Shown: piece by piece, positions 19,086-28,843 of the stretch
How positions within the stretch are numbered: the first letter of the stretch is position 1
How the letters are laid out: every line of letters starts with the position of its first letter
Origin: Pseudomonas sp. P818
Lineage (GTDB): Bacteria > Pseudomonadota > Gammaproteobacteria > Pseudomonadales > Pseudomonadaceae
Length of the DNA stretch: 64,000 nt
Assembly: GCF_000418555.1 (NCBI RefSeq)
Contig: NZ_ATKM01000024.1
Span: 186,001 to 250,000, forward strand
Reading direction: 5' to 3'
Position numbers and translations under genes: made by a program
The notes under the pieces: model-generated
What the model was told of the DNA's origin: nothing
Database searches by the model: none
What the model saw: the letters and a program-made list of their open reading frames with translations, nothing else

Positions 19086-20081
19086 ATGTTCCTGCGCCGT
19101 CTGCTGCCTGATGCCTTCACCCTGACCCTGCTCGCCGTGGTGCTGATCGCCACCCTGTTGCCCGCCAGCGGCCAGGTCGCCGTGGTCTTCGAGTGGATCA
19201 CCAACCTGGCAATCGCCCTGCTGTTCTTCCTGCATGGCGCCAAGCTGTCACGCCAGGCCATCCTCGCTGGCGCCGGGCACTGGCGCCTGCACCTGCTGGT
19301 GTTCACCTGCACTTTCGTGCTCTTCCCCCTGCTCGGCCTGCTGCTCAAACCGCTGATGGCACCGCTGATCGGCAACGAGCTGTACCTGGGCATGCTCTAC
19401 CTGTGCGCACTGCCGGCCACGGTGCAGTCGGCGATCGCCTTCACCTCGCTGGCACGCGGCAATATCCCGGCGGCGATCTGCAGCGCAGCAGCGTCCAGCC
19501 TGCTGGGCATATTCCTCACTCCCCTGCTGGTGGCGCTGCTGATGGGCGTGGAAGGCGACAGCGGCTCGACCCTCGATGCCATCGGCAAGATCAGCCTGCA
19601 ATTGCTGCTGCCTTTCGTGCTCGGGCAGATCGCCCAGCGCTGGATCGGCGGCTGGGTGAATCGCAACAAGAGCTGGCTGAAGTACGTGGACCAGAGCTCG
19701 ATCCTGCTGGTGGTCTACACCGCCTTCAGCGCCGCGGTGATCGGTGGCCTGTGGCAAGAGGTGCCGCTGGTCACCCTGCTCGCTCTGGTGCTCGCCTGCT
19801 GCGTGCTGCTGGCCCTGGCGCTGCTGCTCACCCATCTGCTGGGCAAGTGGCTGGGCTTCAATCAGGAAGACCGCATCACCATCCTCTTCTGCGGCTCGAA
19901 GAAGAGCCTGGCCACCGGCGTGCCCATGGCCCAGGTGCTGTTCGCCGGCAGCACCATCGGCGTGCTGATCCTGCCGCTGATGCTGTTCCACCAGATCCAG
20001 CTGATGGTCTGCGCGGTACTGGCGCAGCGTTATGCGCGCCGCCCGGAAGCCGAGGTGATCGAGGCCAAGACGGCTTCCTGA
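19086..20081 (+). CDS. Bile acid:sodium symporter family protein (YfeH-like)
   Basis: A 331-residue inner-membrane protein with about nine or ten helices, of the SBF-like family related to E. coli YfeH. Recognisable segments are LFFLHGAKLSRQAI near the first helices, ALPATVQSAIAFTSLARGN around residues 109-127 and CGSKKSLATGVPMAQVLF near 273-290, the latter two lining the ion/substrate crossing regions in this fold. Natural substrates in bacteria are mostly unknown organic anions, not bile acids. It is divergent from an AraC regulator, its likely controller. Confidence 0.88.
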   Translation: MFLRRLLPDAFTLTLLAVVLIATLLPASGQVAVVFEWITNLAIALLFFLHGAKLSRQAILAGAGHWRLHLLVFTCTFVLFPLLGLLLKPLMAPLIGNELYLGMLYLCALPATVQSAIAFTSLARGNIPAAICSAAASSLLGIFLTPLLVALLMGVEGDSGSTLDAIGKISLQLLLPFVLGQIAQRWIGGWVNRNKSWLKYVDQSSILLVVYTAFSAAVIGGLWQEVPLVTLLALVLACCVLLALALLLTHLLGKWLGFNQEDRITILFCGSKKSLATGVPMAQVLFAGSTIGVLILPLMLFHQIQLMVCAVLAQRYARRPEAEVIEAKTAS

Positions 20082-20135
20082 ACACCCCCGCGATGCGCTA
20101 GCGTGCGGGCATCGATCACCCTCACAAGGATGTCC

Positions 20136-20639
20136 ATGCGCACGCTCGCACGCCTGATCGGCGCGGCCCTGCTCGGTGCCGCGCCGCTCGCCATCGCCAC
20201 CAATTTCGGCCCCTCGATCTACGCCGGGATGACCGCCCGCTTCGATACCGCGACGACGCCGCCCTACCAGAACCCGGAGTCCGAACTGCGCGTCCTGCTG
20301 CAGTCGCAGAAGGCCCATGGCGCCCGCAACCACTTCTGCATGCTCGGCTACCGCTGGCCCGACGGCATGGCGTTCGCCTCCGTGCACTGGCGCGAGGGCG
20401 GCCTGATCCTGCGCTGGTATGGCGGCACGAACTGGGCGGACGATGAGTTCGAGTGGTACCTGAACAAGGCCGTCGATCTGCAGACAGGCGTGATCGACGC
20501 CGATGATCCGCAGGGCAGCACCTTCCTGGTCACCCGTCGAGACGCCAACGGCACCCTGGAAGACTGCCGCCGCCATGGCCGCCAGTACCTGATCGAGCCG
20601 TTCACGCCGCCGCCTCCACCTGTCGAGGGGGACGACTGA
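20136..20639 (+). CDS. Secreted protein of unknown function
   Basis: A 167-residue exported protein with a probable Sec signal peptide at residues 1-21 (MRTLARLIGAALLGAAPLAIA). The mature domain contains two cysteines (HFCMLGYRW and LEDCRRHGRQ) and a proline-rich C-terminus. The start at 20136 was preferred to the ATG two codons upstream because AAGGATG then lies at a sensible distance. No family is recognised. It lies between the symporter gene and the LexA-controlled radical-SAM gene, all on the plus strand. Confidence 0.65.
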   Translation: MRTLARLIGAALLGAAPLAIATNFGPSIYAGMTARFDTATTPPYQNPESELRVLLQSQKAHGARNHFCMLGYRWPDGMAFASVHWREGGLILRWYGGTNWADDEFEWYLNKAVDLQTGVIDADDPQGSTFLVTRRDANGTLEDCRRHGRQYLIEPFTPPPPPVEGDD

Positions 20640-20671
20640 GCGACGCGCAGCACTGGCGCGGATCGATCAAT

Positions 20672-20701
20672 CCATATACTGTTCATCCATACAGTATATG
20701 G
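20672..20701. promoter_or_regulatory. LexA operator (SOS box) upstream of the radical-SAM gene
   Basis: CTGTTCATCCATACAG at 20679-20694 matches the SOS consensus CTGT-N8-ACAG and is the core of a longer perfect palindrome with 11-bp arms (CCATATACTGT). It ends 10 bases before the ATG at 20712, so LexA bound here would block transcription. The P. aeruginosa homologue PA0069 is a known LexA-regulon member. Confidence 0.88.
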
Positions 20702-20711
20702 AGCGTTTCCC

Positions 20712-21773
20712 ATGGCCCTGAATCTGCCCACGCGCGGTCGCGGCACCGCCAGCAACCCGCACAACCGCTATGCGCCGACCCGCTCGGAGCAGGAAGACGA
20801 CGGCTGGTATCAGGACGAAACCCCACCAAGCCGCGCCACCGAAGTGCGCAAGGAAAAGGCGAAGACGGCGATCACCCGCAACGACTCGCCGGATGTCGGC
20901 TTCGACCGCTCGGTGAACCCCTACCGTGGCTGCGAGCACGGCTGCATTTACTGCTTCGCCCGGCCCAGCCATGCCTACTGGGACATGTCGCCGGGCATCG
21001 ACTTCGAGACCCGCCTGATCGCCAAGACCAACCTGGCCGAGCGCCTGGAAGAGCAGCTGCAAAAGCCGGGCTACGTGCCGCAGCCCATCGCCCTGGGCAT
21101 CAACACCGACGCCTACCAGCCGATCGAGCGCGAACAGCGCCTGACCCGCCAGGCGCTGGAGATTTTGCTGCGCTACAAGCACCCGTTGAGCATCATCACC
21201 AAGGGCTCGCTGATCCTGCGCGACCTCGACCTGCTCAGCGAGCTGGCCAGCCACAACCTGGTCAGCGTCGCCTTCAGCCTGACCACCCTGGACGACGACC
21301 TGAAACGCATCATGGAGCCGCGCACCGCGGCGCCGGCCGCTCGTCTGCGCGCCATGCGCACGCTGCACGAGGCAGGTGTGCCGGTGAGCGTGATGTGCGC
21401 GCCGATGATTCCGATGATCAACGACATGGAGCTCGAAGCCCTGCTCGAAGCCGCGGCCGATGCCGGCGCGCGCTCGGCCGGCTATGTGCTGCTGCGCCTG
21501 CCGCTGGAGATCGCCGACCTGTTCGAGGAATGGCTGCAGGTGCATTTCCCCGAGCGCGCCGCCCATGTCATGAGCCTGATCCGCCAGAGCCGCGGCGGCA
21601 AGAACTACGACAGCCGCTTCGGCAGCCGCATGCGCGGCGAGGGCCAGTTCGCCGAGCTGCTGGGGCAACGCTTTCGCCTGGCACGGCGCAAGCTCGGCCT
21701 GGACAAGCGCGAGCGCGTGGTGCTGGACTGTTCACAGTTCTGCCCGCCGGGGATGCAATTGAGCCTGCTCTGA
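20712..21773 (+). CDS. PA0069 family radical SAM protein
   Basis: A 353-residue radical-SAM protein with the CxxxCxxC iron-sulfur motif at Cys74, Cys78 and Cys81 (CEHGCIYC). It resembles the spore photoproduct lyase-related SplB-like group in overall pattern but is found in non-sporulating Pseudomonas. The reaction is unknown; SOS control suggests a DNA-damage role. An SOS box lies directly upstream. The start at 20712 follows GGAGCGTTTCCC. The next gene, mtlR, is a separate unit 61 bases downstream. Confidence 0.92.
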   Translation: MALNLPTRGRGTASNPHNRYAPTRSEQEDDGWYQDETPPSRATEVRKEKAKTAITRNDSPDVGFDRSVNPYRGCEHGCIYCFARPSHAYWDMSPGIDFETRLIAKTNLAERLEEQLQKPGYVPQPIALGINTDAYQPIEREQRLTRQALEILLRYKHPLSIITKGSLILRDLDLLSELASHNLVSVAFSLTTLDDDLKRIMEPRTAAPAARLRAMRTLHEAGVPVSVMCAPMIPMINDMELEALLEAAADAGARSAGYVLLRLPLEIADLFEEWLQVHFPERAAHVMSLIRQSRGGKNYDSRFGSRMRGEGQFAELLGQRFRLARRKLGLDKRERVVLDCSQFCPPGMQLSLL

Positions 21774-21834
21774 CTGGGCGCCCGCCGTCGATATGTTAAA
21801 ACGTCGCAACACGAGGCATTGAGCGACGCAGCCC

Positions 21835-22740
21835 ATGACCCGCACCTCCCGCGTAGCCGACCCGTCCTACGAGCTGATGGACGACCACGAAGGCCATTCG
21901 CTGATCTATCGTCAGCATGGCTTTCCTTCGCCGCTGGTGCGCTGGCACTTTCACAAGGAATACGAGCTGCACCTGATCGTCGCCAGCTCGGGCAAGGTGT
22001 TCATCGGCGACTACATCGGCAACTTCTCCCCCTACACCCTGTTCCTCACCGGCCCCGGCCTGCCGCACAACTGGATCAGCCAGGTAGCGGACGGCGAAGT
22101 GGTGCAGACCCGCGACATGCTGGTCAACTTCACCGACGAGGTGCTGGAAAGTGGCAGCGCGGTGTTCGCCGAGCTCAAGACCCTGCAACCCTTGCTGGCG
22201 CGCGCGCAGTTCGGCATCGAGTTCCGCGATCCGCAGGTGATCCGCGAGGCCGCCGTGCTGCTGCGCAGGATCGCAGACAGCCGGGGCATCACCCGCCTGG
22301 GCCATTTCTTCATCCTCATGGAGCTGCTGGCGGCCAGCGAGGATTACCAGTTGCTCTCGACCCTGACCTCATCGGAGCTGGGCGACGAGCAGCATGTCGA
22401 GCGCATCAACCGCGCGGTGGACTACATCTTCCAGCACTACGCCCAGGGCATCGGCCAGGAGGAAGTCGCCGAATACCTGGGCATGACCCCCACCTACTTC
22501 TCGCGCTTCTTCAAGCAGGCCACCGGGCGCGGCTTCGTCGAGTTCGTCAACCGCCTGCGGGTGAGCAAGTCCTGCGAGCTGCTGAGCCAGAGCGACAAGC
22601 CGGTGACCGAGGTGTGCTTCGAGTCCGGCTTCAGCAACATCTCCAACTTCAACCGCCGCTTCCAGCAGCTCAAGGGCATGACGCCCTCGGGTTATCGCAA
22701 GCTGGTGGTGCAACGCCTGACCGAGCAAAACCTGTACTGA
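21835..22740 (+). CDS. mtlR: AraC family activator of the mannitol/polyol operon
   Basis: A 301-residue regulator whose place directly before mtlE and whose sequence match MtlR of P. fluorescens. The N-terminal cupin-like sensor contains VRWHFHKEYELHLIVASSG and LTGPGLPHNW; the C-terminal HTH pair is QEEVAEYLGMTPTYFSRFFK and VTEVCFESGFSNISNFNRRF. MtlR senses polyols (mannitol, glucitol, arabitol) and activates the mtl promoter. The direct repeats at 22831 and 22853 are its probable binding site. It is transcribed in the same direction as the operon but separated by a 227-base promoter region. Confidence 0.93.
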   Translation: MTRTSRVADPSYELMDDHEGHSLIYRQHGFPSPLVRWHFHKEYELHLIVASSGKVFIGDYIGNFSPYTLFLTGPGLPHNWISQVADGEVVQTRDMLVNFTDEVLESGSAVFAELKTLQPLLARAQFGIEFRDPQVIREAAVLLRRIADSRGITRLGHFFILMELLAASEDYQLLSTLTSSELGDEQHVERINRAVDYIFQHYAQGIGQEEVAEYLGMTPTYFSRFFKQATGRGFVEFVNRLRVSKSCELLSQSDKPVTEVCFESGFSNISNFNRRFQQLKGMTPSGYRKLVVQRLTEQNLY

Positions 22741-22830
22741 ATGGGTAGCCTTCTGCTCGCTGTGATATCTCCCAAACCCCTGTTCCAGATGGGTTAAGCC
22801 ATAGCCTGAATGATTCTCGCCCGCCCTTTT

Positions 22831-22896
22831 TGTGCAAAAAAGTATCGATCGCTGTGCGCTCAAGGATTTGTTCGATCTGCCCTGCGGGGGTGTAAT
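22831..22896 (+). promoter_or_regulatory. mtlE promoter with tandem MtlR half-sites
   Basis: Two direct repeats, TGTGCAAAAAAGTAT (22831) and TGTGCGCTCAAGGAT (22853), are 22 bases apart, two helical turns, as expected for an AraC-type dimer on one DNA face. The second runs up to a -35-like TTGTTC (22868-22873), which is 17 bases from a -10-like TGTAAT (22891-22896). This is the arrangement of an activator that contacts sigma-70. Confidence 0.7.
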
Positions 22897-22967
22897 CCGG
22901 GCCGAGCGAAACAAAAACAATAACGTTCTTGCGCAGCCGGACCGGCGCGCAAGAGGAGTTCACAAGC

Positions 22968-24278
22968 ATGAACAACTCGATCAAAGCCCTCGTTGCAGCC
23001 TCTTGCCTGTCCATCGCCACGGTCGCCCACGGCGCCGAAACCCTGACCATCGCCACGGTCAACAACAGCGACATGATCCGCATGCAGCGGCTGGCCAAGA
23101 CCTTCGAAGAACAGAATCCCGACATCCGTCTGAAGTGGGTGGTGCTCGAGGAGAACGTGCTGCGCCAGCGCCTGACCACCGATATCGCCACTCAGGGCGG
23201 CCAGTTCGACGTGCTCACCATCGGCATGTACGAAGCCGCGCTGTGGGGCGAGAAGGGCTGGCTGGAGCCGATGACCGAACTGCCGGCCGATTATGACCTC
23301 GACGACGTCTTCCCCTCGGTGCGCGAAGGCCTGTCCGCCAAGGGCACGCTGTACGCCCTGCCGTTCTACGCCGAAGCCTCGATCACCTATTACCGCAAGG
23401 ACCTGTTCGAGCAGGCCGGTCTGAACATGCCCGAGCAACCGACCTGGGAGCAGATGGCCGAATTCGCCGCCAAGCTGCACCAGCCGGACAAGGGCATCTA
23501 TGGCCTGTGCCTGCGCGGCAAGGCCGGCTGGGGCGAGAACATGGCGCTGATCACCACCCTGGCCAACGCCTTCGGCGCACGCTGGTTCGACGAGCAGTGG
23601 CAACCGGAATTCACCGGCAGCGAATGGCAGAGCGCGCTCAATTTCTACGTCGACAACATGAAGAAGTACGGCCCGCCCGGTGCCTCCAGCAACGGTTTCA
23701 ACGAGAACCTGGCGCTGTTCAACAGCGGCAAGTGCGCGCTGTGGGTCGATGCCAGCGTGGCCGGTTCCTTCGTCACCGACACCTCGCAGAGCAAGGTCGC
23801 CGATGCCGTCGGCTTCACCTTCGCGCCGACCCAGGTGACCGACAAGGGCGCCTCCTGGCTGTACTCCTGGTCCCTGGCGATTCCCACCAGCTCCAAGTCC
23901 AAGGACGCCGCCAAGGCCTTCAGCGCCTGGGCGACTTCCAAGGCCTATGCCGAGCTGGTGGCCGAGCGCGATGGCGTGGCCAACGTGCCGCCGGGCACCC
24001 GCGCCTCCACCTACAGCGATGCCTACATGCAGGCCGCGCCGTTCGCCAAGGTCACCCTGGACTCGCTGCAGAAGGCCGACCCGGCCGACCCCAGCGCCAA
24101 GCCGGTGCCTTACGTGGGCATCCAGCTGGTGACCATTCCCGAGTTCCAGGCCATCGGCACCAGTGTCGGCAAGCTGTTCGCCGCCGCGCTCACCGGACAG
24201 ATGCAACCGCAGCAGGCGCTGCAGGCCGCGCAGCAGAGCACGACACGGGAAATGAAGCGCGCCGGGTATCCGAAGTAA
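22968..24278 (+). CDS. mtlE: Polyol ABC transporter substrate-binding protein
   Basis: A 436-residue periplasmic binding protein of the ABC sugar family 1, the first gene of the mannitol/arabitol/glucitol operon. A Sec signal peptide covers residues 1-22 (MNNSIKALVAASCLSIATVA). The mature domain begins AETLTIATVNNSDMIRMQRL, and the QGGQFDVLTIGMYEAALWGE block is typical of polyol binders. The start at 22968 follows AAGAGGAG. A REP-type palindrome lies between it and mtlF and may raise the stability of the mtlE message relative to the membrane components. Confidence 0.94.
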   Translation: MNNSIKALVAASCLSIATVAHGAETLTIATVNNSDMIRMQRLAKTFEEQNPDIRLKWVVLEENVLRQRLTTDIATQGGQFDVLTIGMYEAALWGEKGWLEPMTELPADYDLDDVFPSVREGLSAKGTLYALPFYAEASITYYRKDLFEQAGLNMPEQPTWEQMAEFAAKLHQPDKGIYGLCLRGKAGWGENMALITTLANAFGARWFDEQWQPEFTGSEWQSALNFYVDNMKKYGPPGASSNGFNENLALFNSGKCALWVDASVAGSFVTDTSQSKVADAVGFTFAPTQVTDKGASWLYSWSLAIPTSSKSKDAAKAFSAWATSKAYAELVAERDGVANVPPGTRASTYSDAYMQAAPFAKVTLDSLQKADPADPSAKPVPYVGIQLVTIPEFQAIGTSVGKLFAAALTGQMQPQQALQAAQQSTTREMKRAGYPK

Positions 24279-24293
24279 GGAGGCTGCTGTCCT

Positions 24294-24399
24294 GTAGGGT
24301 GGGCCGGGCGGCGCTCCGCTTTGGCCCACCACGAACTCACGATGAACCGGTGGGCTGAAGCCCACCCTACGGGGCGGAATTTCGCCCGGCCCACCCTAC
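24294..24399. repeat. REP-type palindrome inside the mtl operon (GTAGGGTGGGC family)
   Basis: GTAGGGTGGGC at 24294 pairs with GCCCACCCTAC at 24360-24370 and again with a second copy ending near 24398, giving alternative stems. The same family recurs at 39624-39678. Located in the 161-base gap between mtlE and mtlF. Confidence 0.8.
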
Positions 24400-24439
24400 G
24401 GGCTAAAGCGGAAGCCACCCCCATTCCGTTCTCGGAGGC

Positions 24440-25378
24440 ATGATGAACTCTTCGGCCATCAATACTCCTGCTGCCGCGCAGGTCAGCACGCCAGGCGGGC
24501 GCAAGCCCCGGCGTCTGGCGCCGGGCTGGTTTCTGGTCAGCCCCTCGGTGGCCCTGCTGCTGATCTGGATGATCGTGCCGCTGGGCATGACCATCTACTT
24601 CTCGCTGATCCGCTACAACCTGCTGTACCCCGGCGAGAACGATTTCGTCGGTCTGGAGAACTTCGAATACTTCGTCACCGACGCCGCCTTTCTCTCGGGC
24701 GCCGGCAATACTCTGCTGCTGGTGGGCAGCGTGCTGTTGATCAGCGTGGTGTTCGGCGTGCTGATCTCGGCGCTGCTGGAGGCCAGCGAGTTTCTTGGCC
24801 GCGGCATCGTGCGGGTGCTGCTGATCTCGCCGTTCTTCATCATGCCCACGGTCAGCGCGCTGCTGTGGAAGAACCTGATCTTTCACCCGGTATCGGGGAT
24901 TCTCGCTGCGGTGTGGCAGTTCTTCGGCGCCCAGCCGGTGGACTGGCTGGCGCACCACCCGCTGCTGTCGATCATCATGATCGTGTCCTGGCAGTGGCTG
25001 CCATTCGCCATCCTGATCCTCATGACCGCCATGCAGTCGCTGGATCAGGAGCAGAAGGAAGCCGCGCGCCTCGACGGCGCCGGCCCCATCGCCATCTTCT
25101 GGCACCTGACCCTGCCGCACCTGGCCCGGCCGATTGCCGTGGTGGTGATGATCGAGACCATCTTCCTGCTCTCGGTATTCGCCGAGATCTACACCACTAC
25201 CAGCGGCGGCCCCGGCTACGAGTCCACCAACCTCGCCTACCTGATCTACAACCAGGCGCTGCTGCAGTTCGACGTCGGCATGGCCTCGGCGGGCGGGCTG
25301 ATCGCGGTGGTCATCGCCAACATCGCCGCCATCGTGCTGATCCGCATGATCGGCAAGAACCTGACCGCGCGGCAGTGA
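24440..25378 (+). CDS. mtlF: Polyol ABC transporter permease, MalF-type
   Basis: A 312-residue inner-membrane subunit with about six helices. The EAA loop that docks on the ATPase is visible as QKEAARLDGAGPIAIFWHL around residues 197-216. The N-terminal ~30 residues are cytoplasmic and rich in small residues. It forms the channel with MtlG. The start at 24440 (an adjacent ATG at 24443 is equally possible) follows GGAGGC. mtlG begins 10 bases after its stop. Confidence 0.94.
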   Translation: MMNSSAINTPAAAQVSTPGGRKPRRLAPGWFLVSPSVALLLIWMIVPLGMTIYFSLIRYNLLYPGENDFVGLENFEYFVTDAAFLSGAGNTLLLVGSVLLISVVFGVLISALLEASEFLGRGIVRVLLISPFFIMPTVSALLWKNLIFHPVSGILAAVWQFFGAQPVDWLAHHPLLSIIMIVSWQWLPFAILILMTAMQSLDQEQKEAARLDGAGPIAIFWHLTLPHLARPIAVVVMIETIFLLSVFAEIYTTTSGGPGYESTNLAYLIYNQALLQFDVGMASAGGLIAVVIANIAAIVLIRMIGKNLTARQ

Positions 25379-25388
25379 GGAGCAGAGC

Positions 25389-26222
25389 ATGCTGACCCTG
25401 AAACAGTCCCGGCGCCTGCACAGCCTGTTGATCGGCTCGCTGTGCTGGGCCATCGCCGCAGTGATCTTCTTCCCCATCCTGTGGATGCTGCTGACCAGCC
25501 TGAAGACCGAGATCGACGCCTTCGCCACGCCGCCGCAGTTCATCTTCATGCCGACGCTGGAGAACTACCTGCACATCAACGAGCGCAGCGACTACTTCGC
25601 CTTCGCCTGGAACTCGGTGCTGATCTCCTTCTCCGCGACCCTGCTGGGCATGCTCCTGGCCGTGCCGGCCGCCTACTCCATGGCCTTCTTCGAGACGCGC
25701 CACACCAAACGCACGCTGCTGTGGATGCTGTCGACCAAGATGCTGCCGCCGGTGGGCGTGCTGGTGCCGGTGTACCTGCTGGCCAAGCAGTTCGGCCTGC
25801 TCGACTCGCGTCTGGTGCTGATCATCATCTACACCCTGATCAACCTGCCGATCCTGGTATGGATGGTGTACACCTACTTCAAGGACATCCCCGTGGACAT
25901 CCTCGAAGCGGCGCGCCTGGACGGCGCCAGCACCGGCCAGGAGATCGTCCGCGTGCTGCTGCCGATCGCTCGCGGCGGCCTGGCCTCGACCATGCTGCTG
26001 TCGCTGATCCTGTGCTGGAACGAGGCATTCTGGTCGCTCAACCTGACCAGCTCCGCCGCCGCGCCCCTGACCGCCCTGGTGGCTTCCTACTCCAGCCCCG
26101 AGGGCCTGTTCTGGGCCAAGCTTTCCGCCGTTTCGACCCTGGCCTGCGCGCCCATCCTGATCTTCGGCTGGATCAGCCAGAAGCAGCTGGTGCGCGGCCT
26201 GTCCTTCGGCGCCGTCAAATAA
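25389..26222 (+). CDS. mtlG: Polyol ABC transporter permease, MalG-type
   Basis: A 277-residue inner-membrane subunit with six helices, partner of MtlF. The EAA loop reads LEAARLDGASTGQEIVRVLL near residues 172-191. The GWISQKQLVRGLSFGAVK C-terminus is the standard ending of MalG-type sugar permeases. The start at 25389 follows GAGGAGCAGAGC. It is followed after 12 bases by mtlK. Confidence 0.94.
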   Translation: MLTLKQSRRLHSLLIGSLCWAIAAVIFFPILWMLLTSLKTEIDAFATPPQFIFMPTLENYLHINERSDYFAFAWNSVLISFSATLLGMLLAVPAAYSMAFFETRHTKRTLLWMLSTKMLPPVGVLVPVYLLAKQFGLLDSRLVLIIIYTLINLPILVWMVYTYFKDIPVDILEAARLDGASTGQEIVRVLLPIARGGLASTMLLSLILCWNEAFWSLNLTSSAAAPLTALVASYSSPEGLFWAKLSAVSTLACAPILIFGWISQKQLVRGLSFGAVK

Positions 26223-26234
26223 GAGGTTCATGTC

Positions 26235-27338
<1,104 letters not shown>

Positions 27339-27364
27339 CGCCGCTCCATCACGGGATGTTCCAG

Positions 27365-28840
27365 ATGAAACTCAATCGCCAGCAACTTTCCCGGCTTGGC
27401 GGCGCCGTCGCGCTGCCAAGCTACACCCCAGAGATGATCCGCACCGGCATCGCCCATTTTGGCGTCGGCGGTTTTCACCGCGCCCACCAGGCGGTCTACA
27501 CCGACGCCCTGATGAACCAGGGCCTGGCACTGGACTGGGGTATCTGCGGAGTCGGCGTGCGCAGTGAAGACCGCGCCATGCGCGATGCCCTGGCCAGCCA
27601 GGATTACCTCTACACCCTGGTCGAACTGGGCGACGAGCCGAACCTGCCGGTGCGGGTGATCGGCGCGATCACCGACATGCTGCTGGCCGAGGAGTCGCCG
27701 CAGGCGCTGATCGACAAGCTGGCCGACCCGGCCATTCGCATCGTCTCGCTGACCATCACCGAGGGTGGCTACTGCATCGACGACAGCAGCGGCGAATTTC
27801 TCGCCGAACTGCCAGCCATCCAGCACGACCTGCGCCACCCCGAATCGCCGCAAAGCGTGTTCGGCTTTCTCTGCGCCGCCCTGGCCAAACGTCGCGCTGC
27901 CGGCATTCCGGCCTTCACCCTGATGTCCTGCGATAACCTGCCGCACAACGGCGACGTCACGCGCAAGGCGCTGTTGGCCTTCGCCCACCTGGCAGACCCT
28001 GAGCTGGCCAGGTGGATCGACGGCCACGTGAGCTTTCCCAATGCCATGGTCGACCGCATCACGCCGATGACCAGCGCCGCCCATCGTCAGCAACTGGCCG
28101 AACAGTACGGCGTTGACGACGCCTGGCCGGTGGTCTGCGAGCCCTTCGTGCAGTGGGTGCTGGAGGACAGGTTCGTCAGCGGCCGTCCGGCCTGGGAAGA
28201 GGTTGGCGTGCAGTTCACCGACGACGTTACGCCCTATGAGGAAATGAAGATCAAGCTGCTCAACGGCAGCCACCTGGCGCTGACCTACCTGGGCTTTCTC
28301 AAGGGCTATCGTTTCGTCCACGAGACCATGAACGATCCGCTGCTGCGCCGCTACGTGCGCACCTTCATGGACCTGGACGTGACCCCGCAACTGGCGCCGG
28401 TGCCCGGCATCGACCTGCACGCCTACAAGGACACGCTGATCGAGCGCTTCTCCAACCAGGCCATTGCCGACCAGTTGGAACGGGTCTGCTCGGATGGCTC
28501 GTCGAAGTTTCCCAAGTTCATCGTGCCCACACTCAACCGCCTGATCGAGGACGGCCGACCGCTGGAGCGCGCGGCGCTGGTGGTCGCGGCCTGGGCGCTG
28601 TACCTCAAGGGCGTCGACGAGAACGGCACGCGCTATCGCATCCCCGATCCGCGCGCCGAGTTCTGCCAGGCGCTGGTGGCCGACGACGACCAGGTGCGCG
28701 AGCGGGTGCTGGGTGTCGAGGCGATCTTCGGCAGCGCCATCCCGCAGTCAACAGCCTTCGTCGAAGCCTTCGAGCTGTGTTACGACAGCCTGCGCAAGCT
28801 CGGCGTGACCCGCACCCTGCAGACTCTGCTGGGCGACTGA
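27365..28840 (+). CDS. mtlD: Mannitol 2-dehydrogenase
   Basis: A 491-residue NAD-dependent polyol dehydrogenase converting mannitol to fructose (and arabitol to xylulose). The N-terminal Rossmann part has GIAHFGVGGFHRAHQAVY. The active-site segment KIKLLNGSHLALTYLGFLKG has its first lysine at residue 295, the position of the catalytic Lys295 in P. fluorescens mannitol dehydrogenase. The start at 27365 (MKLNRQQLS) matches that protein; an in-frame ATG three codons upstream lacks a ribosome binding site. The product feeds MtlZ and MtlY. The stop is 3 bases before mtlY. Confidence 0.95.
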   Translation: MKLNRQQLSRLGGAVALPSYTPEMIRTGIAHFGVGGFHRAHQAVYTDALMNQGLALDWGICGVGVRSEDRAMRDALASQDYLYTLVELGDEPNLPVRVIGAITDMLLAEESPQALIDKLADPAIRIVSLTITEGGYCIDDSSGEFLAELPAIQHDLRHPESPQSVFGFLCAALAKRRAAGIPAFTLMSCDNLPHNGDVTRKALLAFAHLADPELARWIDGHVSFPNAMVDRITPMTSAAHRQQLAEQYGVDDAWPVVCEPFVQWVLEDRFVSGRPAWEEVGVQFTDDVTPYEEMKIKLLNGSHLALTYLGFLKGYRFVHETMNDPLLRRYVRTFMDLDVTPQLAPVPGIDLHAYKDTLIERFSNQAIADQLERVCSDGSSKFPKFIVPTLNRLIEDGRPLERAALVVAAWALYLKGVDENGTRYRIPDPRAEFCQALVADDDQVRERVLGVEAIFGSAIPQSTAFVEAFELCYDSLRKLGVTRTLQTLLGD

Positions 28841-28843
28841 GCC

